Below, piece by piece: positions 62,492 to 64,000 of a stretch of 64,000 bases of DNA. This DNA is from Bacteroidaceae bacterium. GTDB lineage: Bacteria > Bacteroidota > Bacteroidia > Bacteroidales > Bacteroidaceae. The translations under genes were made by a program, and so were the position numbers. Where the stretch lies: the NCBI GenBank assembly GCA_016302965.1, contig JAEDMP010000001.1:51257-115256 (forward strand). The letters are read 5' to 3'. The notes beneath the pieces were generated by a model. That model did not search any database. It saw only the letters and a list, made by a program, of their open reading frames with translations, and had not been told where the DNA came from. The stretch's first letter is position 1; every line of letters starts with the position of its first letter.

Positions 62492-63862
62492 TTAATGCTC
62501 AGCTGTAACAGCCTTTTTTCCAAACTCTTGTTGTCTTTTAATAAAGCGATGCATGAGTATGGCCGTTACCACGGCTGCAATCGTGTCTGAGATGGGCATG
62601 GCCAGCCATACGCCGTCGGTTCCGAGCATGGGCGGCAGTGCCAAGACGAGTGGCAAGAGGAAAATCATCTGTCGGGAGAGCGAGAGGAAGATGCTCACCT
62701 TGGCCTTGCCGATACTCTGGAAGAAGTTGGAGATGACCATCTGGAAGCCAACAATCGGGAAGGTGAACATCATGATATTGATGGCTCTCACCGAGAGATT
62801 GACGAGTTGCTCATCGGTGGTGAACAGTCGGATGCAGGGTCGCGGAAACAGTTCGGCCATGAGGAATCCAGAGGTGGTGATACAGGTGGCGGCAATGACC
62901 GACAGCTTCAATACGCGCATCAGTCGGTCGGTGCGCTGCGCCCCGTAGTTGTAGCCGGCAATGGGCTGCATGCCCTGGTTGATACCCATGGTAATCATCA
63001 CGAAGATGAAAGCCATGCGGTTGGTGATGCCATAGGCACCGATGGCCAGGTCGCCGCCATAGGTCTGCAGGCTCTGGTTGATGAAGATGACCACGAGACA
63101 GGCACACACATTCATCGAGAAAGGAGACAGGCCGATGCCGATGATATGTCTCACGAGGTTGGAGTCGAGCCGATAGGTGCCACGCTGGAAATGAAGCAGG
63201 CGGTTGCGGTCGGCAAAGAGTTTCACCTGCCAGCAGAGAGCCACCATCTGTGAGAGAATCGTGGCGATGGCTGCGCCGCGGATGCCCATGTCGAAGGTGT
63301 AGATGAACAGCGGGTCGAGCAGGGTGTTGAGCGCCACGGTAAACATGGTCGACATCATGGCCTGACGGGGCATGCCGGCCGAACGCAACACGGCGTTCAT
63401 ACCGAAATACATGTGCGAGAAGACGTTGCCCACAAGGATAATCTCCATATAGTCACGGGCAAAGGGCAAGGTCTGGTCGCTGGCTCCGAAGAAATAGAGG
63501 ATAGGGTCGAGAAAGAGCAGAGCTACGAAGCTGAAGACGATGCCAATGATGGTGTTGAGTGTCACCGTATTGCCAAGGATGTGCTGTGCCGTGGCATAAT
63601 CTTTCTGTCCCAGTTTCACACTGATGAGGGTCGAGGCACCCACTCCGACGGCTGCGCCAAAGGCAGCGGAGAGGTTCATGAAGGGGAAGGTGATGGCGAG
63701 ACCCGAGATGGCGAGTGCGCCCACTCCCCGGCCGATGAAGATGCTGTCGACCATGTTGTAGAGTGAGGAAGCTGTCATCGCGATGATGGCAGGCAGGGCA
63801 TATTGCAGCAGGAGTTTTCCCACCGGTTTGGTGCCCAGTTCTAAAGCTGCTTGGGTTTTCAT
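62492..63862 (-). CDS. MATE family multidrug exporter
   Basis: The 456-residue inner-membrane protein has twelve helices in two homologous halves (PAIIAMTASSLYNMVDSIFIGRGVGALAISGLAITFPFMNL; AFIFVMITMGINQGMQPIAGYNYGAQR). It exports cationic compounds using Na+ or H+. The ATG at 63862 is only 4 bases from the -7 box, so the mRNA may be leaderless or start further inside. Confidence 0.94.
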   Translation of the reverse strand: MKTQAALELGTKPVGKLLLQYALPAIIAMTASSLYNMVDSIFIGRGVGALAISGLAITFPFMNLSAAFGAAVGVGASTLISVKLGQKDYATAQHILGNTVTLNTIIGIVFSFVALLFLDPILYFFGASDQTLPFARDYMEIILVGNVFSHMYFGMNAVLRSAGMPRQAMMSTMFTVALNTLLDPLFIYTFDMGIRGAAIATILSQMVALCWQVKLFADRNRLLHFQRGTYRLDSNLVRHIIGIGLSPFSMNVCACLVVIFINQSLQTYGGDLAIGAYGITNRMAFIFVMITMGINQGMQPIAGYNYGAQRTDRLMRVLKLSVIAATCITTSGFLMAELFPRPCIRLFTTDEQLVNLSVRAINIMMFTFPIVGFQMVISNFFQSIGKAKVSIFLSLSRQMIFLLPLVLALPPMLGTDGVWLAMPISDTIAAVVTAILMHRFIKRQQEFGKKAVTAEH

Positions 63863-63866
63863 ACTG

Positions 63867-63874
63867 CAAAATTA
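63867..63874 (-). promoter_or_regulatory. -7 element overlapping the MATE start
   Basis: TAATTTTG on the minus strand ends 4 bases before the ATG. A transcript starting about 7 bases further on would have essentially no leader. Confidence 0.5.
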
Positions 63875-64000
63875 GTTGATTTGCGCGAAAAAACCAAGGA
63901 TATGGCTCATTTTTTGGGGATTTGCGTTCAATCTCCATCCCTCATCATCCCAAACAATTAACATTCGCGAGCATCCCTCATCGTCCACCCCCTCCAATGC

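Overview
The window is a chromosomal segment from a member of the Bacteroidales, most likely a Prevotella-like (Prevotellaceae) organism. The evidence is the gene content: bifunctional MurF-Alr, bifunctional fucokinase/GDP-fucose pyrophosphorylase (Fkp) beside FucP, a DUF4270 lipoprotein, GSCFA, EFR1 and GH106 proteins, and a VorB-type 2-oxoacid:ferredoxin oxidoreductase. Upstream of many genes there are also Bacteroidetes-type promoters (TTTG, about 20 bases, TAnnTTTG), and classical Shine-Dalgarno sites are scarce. No rRNA, tRNA, insertion sequence, phage or CRISPR array was recognised.

Layout. 1-705: 3' part of a response regulator. 830-2110: glyA. 2695-3684: a secreted alpha/beta hydrolase. 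3711-15765 (minus strand): an envelope efflux block. A RelA/SpoT-domain protein leads CzcA-type and CzcB-type RND subunits. A separately promoted set follows: TolC-type outer membrane factor, MacA-type adaptor, ABC ATPase, MacB-type permease, LytS-type kinase and LytTR regulator. 16008-17075: a cysteine-rich PAS histidine kinase. 17256-18959: a CHASE2 protein plus a small secreted protein. 19153-20637: a hexuronate-type MFS transporter. 20748-31628 (minus): a probable eight-gene operon of CHASE2 sensor, secreted Sel1/caspase protein, DUF4384-like protein, two unknown secreted proteins (one with an NTF2-like end), a TPR/outer-membrane protein, GSCFA and murF-alr. 32015-37160 (minus): thiL, lpxK, sppA, ispE.

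37350-44293 (plus): dnaB, ffh, folD, a tiny TPR protein and a four-subunit ferredoxin-dependent 2-oxoacid oxidoreductase. 44452-45555 (minus): an EFR1 flavodoxin/ferredoxin protein, preceded by a small His-rich membrane protein gene broken by an amber codon. 45738-49705 (minus): a GH106 rhamnosidase and a rhamnogalacturonan acetylesterase-type SGNH protein, a pectin-acting pair. 49808-52313 (minus): a 42-residue protein, a DUF4270 lipoprotein and a short glycogen synthase domain protein, facing panC-panD. Then cdd facing a glucosaminidase/LysM protein, rpsA, fkp facing fucP, a cytidylate-kinase-like protein and a MATE exporter.

The best candidate for an undescribed system is the CHASE2-caspase-DUF4384 operon (24108-31628). 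It looks like a periplasmic sensing and proteolysis module tied to the outer membrane, and 17256-18959 holds a reduced paralogous copy without the caspase. The second unusual theme is a set of intergenic tandem repeats with 11, 22, 23 and 24 base periods. Three of the arrays lie just past the stop codons of minus-strand genes, and most carry an internal or terminal inverted copy.
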